The notes beneath the pieces were generated by a model. That model saw only the letters and a list, made by a program, of their open reading frames with translations. It was not told the origin of the DNA and searched no databases. 64,000 bases of DNA from the NCBI GenBank assembly GCA_050692555.1, contig JBOGVS010000003.1, forward strand, positions 66,054-130,053, written 5' to 3'. Below, one piece after another: positions 61,470 through 64,000 of the stretch; position 1 is the stretch's first letter, and each line of letters starts with the position of its first letter. Both the position numbers and the translations under genes were made by a program. Source of the stretch: DAITPV01 sp050692555 (lineage in GTDB: Bacteria; Actinomycetota; UBA4738; CALAEC01).

Positions 61470-61934
61470 ATGAAGGACAACGCGGTCGGGAGGCGGACGA
61501 TGGCTGAGCGTGGCAGCGACAAGAGTGGACCTCGTGTCGACGAAGAGCTCAAGCGGCAGGCCGAGGCCATGGAGCGGGGCGCGCCCGTGCCTTCACGCGC
61601 CGACGAGGCCCGTGAGGCCGAGGGGCCGGGTGACGATGAGCCTGTCACCGATGCACGGCTCACCGGGGATCGAGGGCTGACGCCAGAGGGAAGCCTGAGC
61701 CCGGACCAGCTTGAGGAGCGAAGTGAGATCGCTCGCCATCTGGACCCGTCCGTCTTCCCGGCAGATCGTGACACGTTGCTGCGGAACGCTCGGGCCAGGA
61801 ACGCTCCGGTCGGGGTGATCGAGCGGCTCGAGCAGCTGCCCGACACCCGGCTCGAGCAGCTGCCCGACACCCGGTTCGAGAACGTTCAGGCAGTGTGGGA
61901 GGCGCTGGGGGGAACAACGGAGGAACGAGGCTAG
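61470..61934 (+). CDS. DUF2795-like small acidic protein
   Basis: This is a 154-residue charged, probably partly disordered protein. Its last 60 residues (ARHLDPSVFPADRDTLLRNA, then RFENVQAVWEALGG) match a DUF2795-like domain common in Actinomycetota and of unknown role. The helix before it contains an exact 24-base duplication, giving LEQLPDTR twice. ATG 61470 is the listed start, and ATG 61500 is a possible shorter start. Confidence 0.7.
   Translation: MKDNAVGRRTMAERGSDKSGPRVDEELKRQAEAMERGAPVPSRADEAREAEGPGDDEPVTDARLTGDRGLTPEGSLSPDQLEERSEIARHLDPSVFPADRDTLLRNARARNAPVGVIERLEQLPDTRLEQLPDTRFENVQAVWEALGGTTEERG
61824..61871 (+). repeat. 24-bp perfect tandem duplication inside coding sequence
   Basis: The unit CGGCTCGAGCAGCTGCCCGA plus CACC occurs at 61824-61847 and again at 61848-61871 without a mismatch, keeping frame and doubling the peptide LEQLPDTR. 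Homologues I recall carry a single copy before RFENVQ, so this looks recent. Confidence 0.85.
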
Positions 61935-61936
61935 CC

Positions 61937-62119
61937 ATGGGACAGCCGCAGCAACCGGAGATCAGACGGAGCGAACGGGGACAGCTGAACCAGGAAAGCT
62001 GGCGACGCAAGCAAGAGGCGCGTCGCCGACCCAAGGAGAAGGGACGAACCGGCCCCGTGCCCGAGGAGAACCGGCCGGGTCATTACCCGGAACGGGAGCA
62101 GGATCAGCCAGAGTCCTGA
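61937..62119 (+). CDS. Small hydrophilic protein of unknown function
   Basis: This is a 60-residue, Gln/Arg/Glu-rich, probably disordered protein (MGQPQQPEIRRSERGQLNQE). It begins two bases after the DUF2795-like gene, so they likely share an mRNA. Its end overlaps the convergent polymerase gene by 16 bases. No family is recognised. Confidence 0.5.
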   Translation: MGQPQQPEIRRSERGQLNQESWRRKQEARRRPKEKGRTGPVPEENRPGHYPEREQDQPES

Positions 62120-63477
62120 TCGGGCGGATCCTCCATTCGTCCGCGGTATCTCTCCCAGGGGTCGTAGTCGACCTCCAGCGTTTCCTGCTGCGGGCGTTCG
62201 GCCTCTGGAACCCTTCGCAGGTTGAGCCGGATCCGGGTCCAGGTGGTGCTCGGGCCCCGCATCGCGTCCACCAGAACGTCCTCCGGGCCCAGGTACGACC
62301 AGACCTCGGGATGTCGCACCCGCCAACGGTCCAGGCCTTCCCTGGCCTCGGCCTCGGTGGCCGCCCGGGCGATCTCGATGAGCGGCATGGTCGTGCGGCG
62401 CCTCCCGGTGGGACCGGCGGTCTTTCCCGGCGCCGGCGGCGGCACCACCCCGTCCCGCCGGGGGGCCTTCTCGCTCTTCTTCCGGCGCTTCGATGGCTGC
62501 ACCCTCGGCGGCTCGCCGGCCTGCTTCTCGTAGTGCGGCGGCCAGGGCGCATCCCCGAATCCGGCGGCCTCGTGCTCGGCCGAGAGCTCGAGCACCGGCT
62601 CCAGTGAGCCTGCGGCGTCATCCATATCCGCCCACGGGTCGCCGATCCGGGCGAATCGCTTGGGAACGGTGTCGATCGTGTAGGCCTCCGGCTGGCAGCG
62701 CGGGACCTCCTCCCACGTGAGGGGAGTGGAGACCCGGGCGTCCGGGGTCGGGCGCACCGAGTACGCCGAGGCCACCGTGCGGTCCTTGGCATTCTGGTTG
62801 TAGTCCATGAACACGCCGTGACGCTCCTCCTTCCACCACCTGCTGGTGGCCAGGTCGGGCGCCCGGCGCTCCACCTCGCGGGCCACGGCCAGGGCGGCCC
62901 GCCGGACCTGGGGAAACGTCCATCGGGGTTCGATCCGGCAGTAGACGTGGAAGCCGCGAGAGCCGGAGGTCTTGGGCCATCCGGTCACCCCCATGTCGTC
63001 CAGGACGTCCCTGGTGACCAGGGCGACGTCGAGGATCTGTTGCCACTGAACTCCCGGCACGGGATCGAGGTCGATGCGGAGCTCGTCGGGATGGTCGAGA
63101 GCGCCGGCCCGGACCGGATGCGGGTTGAGGTCGATGCACCCCAGGTTGATCACCCAGGCCAAGTGGGCCGCGTCCCGGACCACGACCTCGTGGGCGGTCC
63201 GGCCGGAGGGGAAGCTCAGCTCCACGGTCTCGATCCACTCCGGTCGCGACGTGGGCGCCCGCTTCTGAAAGAAGAACTCGCCCTCCGCTCCGTGGACGTA
63301 GCGCTTCAGGGCCATCGGTCGGCCCGCCACGCCACGGAGCGCCCCATCGGCCACGGCCAGGTAGTAGCGGACCAGATCGAGCTTGGTGTGCCCGGTCTGG
63401 GGGAAGAAGACCTTGTCCGGATTGCTGACGGTAACTTCCCGGCCGGCGATCTCCAGGATCTCCTTGCCCGAAGCCAT
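62104..63477 (-). CDS. LigD-type DNA polymerase/primase with C-terminal extension
   Basis: This is a 457-residue stand-alone LigD polymerase domain (PrimPol). VSNPDKVFFPQTGHTKLDLVRYY opens it. RIDLDPVPGVQW carries the catalytic aspartates, and KTSGSRGFHVYCRIEPRW and WWKEERHGVFMDYNQNAKDRT follow. In mycobacteria such enzymes fill gaps and add nucleotides during end joining or gap repair. After about residue 315 comes a basic linker and a 100-residue domain (RWRVRHPEVWSYLGPEDVLVD) that I cannot name. ATG 63477 follows TATCCT by seven bases. LigC in this window is a likely functional partner; Ku is not present here. Confidence 0.87.
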   Translation of the reverse strand: MASGKEILEIAGREVTVSNPDKVFFPQTGHTKLDLVRYYLAVADGALRGVAGRPMALKRYVHGAEGEFFFQKRAPTSRPEWIETVELSFPSGRTAHEVVVRDAAHLAWVINLGCIDLNPHPVRAGALDHPDELRIDLDPVPGVQWQQILDVALVTRDVLDDMGVTGWPKTSGSRGFHVYCRIEPRWTFPQVRRAALAVAREVERRAPDLATSRWWKEERHGVFMDYNQNAKDRTVASAYSVRPTPDARVSTPLTWEEVPRCQPEAYTIDTVPKRFARIGDPWADMDDAAGSLEPVLELSAEHEAAGFGDAPWPPHYEKQAGEPPRVQPSKRRKKSEKAPRRDGVVPPPAPGKTAGPTGRRRTTMPLIEIARAATEAEAREGLDRWRVRHPEVWSYLGPEDVLVDAMRGPSTTWTRIRLNLRRVPEAERPQQETLEVDYDPWERYRGRMEDPPDQDSG

Positions 63478-63603
63478 CGTAGACAGGATAAGGCCGCAAC
63501 TCGCATCGTCATCATCGGCACCGAGTAACCGTCCGAGCGGCACGAGTTCGCCAATTCGGGCCGGTCGAGGAGATTACCGACTGGCCGTGGCGGCGGGCGA
63601 GGT

Positions 63604-63890
63604 TCAGATCGATACGGCCGCCGGGATGACCTCGCTCCCGACCAGAGCCACCATGTCCAGGTCGGAGTGGTCGAGGTGCTGCAGCATCACCCGCCCGATC
63701 CCCGACTCGGCGTATGCGGCCAGTCGTTCCAGGACCTGGTCCACGGTGCCGACGATCCCGGCTTCGGCCACGTTCTCCAGGTAGGCCGGCGGATCGCCGC
63801 GATGGCCCGACCGCTCCATGAGGCGGGCCGCGCGGCTCTCCAGTTCACCGCGGTCGCGGCCAACGATGGCCTTCCTTGAGGGCCTTTGAG
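63604..63890 (-). pseudogene. C-terminal fragment of an LLM oxidoreductase
   Basis: About 90 residues (AIVGRDRGELESRAARLMER, AEAGIVGTVDQVLERLAAY, IGRVMLQHLDHSDLDMVALVG) match the end of an F420-type LLM enzyme of the TIGR03560-like group. The matching N-terminal 220 residues are not upstream. Instead, an unrelated-looking frame begins within about 20 bases of AIVGRD. The gene is therefore truncated by rearrangement, or two contigs were joined wrongly. Confidence 0.6.
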
Positions 63891-64000
63891 ATGCGCGCCC
63901 CAGTGGCGGCGTCCGCACCCCCTCCTCGCGTCTGCTGCCAGTCCTTGACCAGCCGTCGGTAGGCGACCTCCGCCTGGTGGGCGAGCTCCTGCTCGCGTCT
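63845..64000 (-). other. C-terminal 51 codons of an unrecognised frame at the right edge
   Basis: Reading in from the right edge, an open frame gives EQELAHQAEVAYRRLVKDWQ, then GARISKALKEG, and stops at 63845-63847, overlapping the LLM fragment in another frame. The helical, charged composition is protein-like, but I cannot identify a family, and too little lies inside the window to be sure it is coding. Confidence 0.25.

Noticed and set aside
1..64000. CRISPR arrays, insertion sequences, prophage or attachment sites
   Set aside because: No evenly spaced direct repeats, transposase or phage genes, or tRNA-end duplications were seen. Base composition and gene style look uniform across the window.

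Overview
The window reads as a high-GC chromosomal segment from a free-living, aerobic member of the Actinomycetota, probably a deep-branching or uncultured soil lineage. The grounds are the ctaE-qcrC-qcrA-qcrB and ctaC-ctaD-ctaF respiratory loci with a di-haem cytochrome c and a three-helix Rieske protein, several F420-type (LLM) oxidoreductases, a UdgX-type glycosylase, DUF1918- and DUF2795-like small proteins, LigC and LigD-polymerase repair enzymes, and dense GTG starts with NTGA stop/start overlaps. I found no tRNA, rRNA, CRISPR array, insertion sequence or prophage. This is mostly ordinary chromosome, not a mobile island.

Layout. 1-5294: GABA/aminoaldehyde catabolism (gabT, a PucR regulator, two aldehyde dehydrogenases) with a repeated palindromic operator. 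5349-8174: a split-barrel flavoprotein, a split-barrel/UbiA prenyltransferase fusion and a sugar-nucleotide-type epimerase. 8259-14656: an NDP-forming acyl-CoA synthetase coupled to an AMP-forming acetyl-CoA synthetase, then a PAS histidine kinase. 14619-17168: DUF72, small membrane, hydrolase and LLM genes. 17209-19492: phospholipid synthesis (plsC, a CDP-alcohol phosphatidyltransferase, cdsA) with reading-frame problems. 20214-21317: tandem 7Fe ferredoxins and a PPC-domain protein. 22059-30865: the bcc-aa3 respiratory chain with ctaG, interrupted by glutamate dehydrogenase. 30940-33116: a two-subunit acyl-CoA dehydrogenase operon under a palindromic operator. 33278-35501: small proteins, a BON-domain protein, UdgX and RidA. 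35544-40668: a coupled minus-strand operon for heptose phosphate synthesis plus a glycosyltransferase, a hydrolase and DNA ligase LigC. 41453-51673: aminopeptidase N, an MFS transporter, a GGDEF-EAL protein, MsrA, a P450 and an LCP wall-polymer ligase. 51756-60688: small basic proteins, a damaged methyltransferase, a secreted phosphatase and a Kelch protein with RTX tails, an LLM enzyme and a PHP phosphoesterase. 60702-63477: clpP with paired operators, small stress-type proteins and the LigD-type polymerase. The right edge holds an LLM gene fragment.

Two sequence-wide patterns matter for annotation. First, many transcription units carry a TANNNT -10 box that ends 6-8 bases before the start codon, which suggests leaderless transcripts. 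Second, several genes are broken by one-base shifts (cdsA, an LLM gene at a C6 tract, a Rho_N-like small protein, possibly plsC). These may be consensus errors in the assembly rather than biology, and raw reads should be consulted before calling pseudogenes. Two downstream genes seem to start at CTG inside CTGA overlaps, and automated callers would place those starts wrongly.
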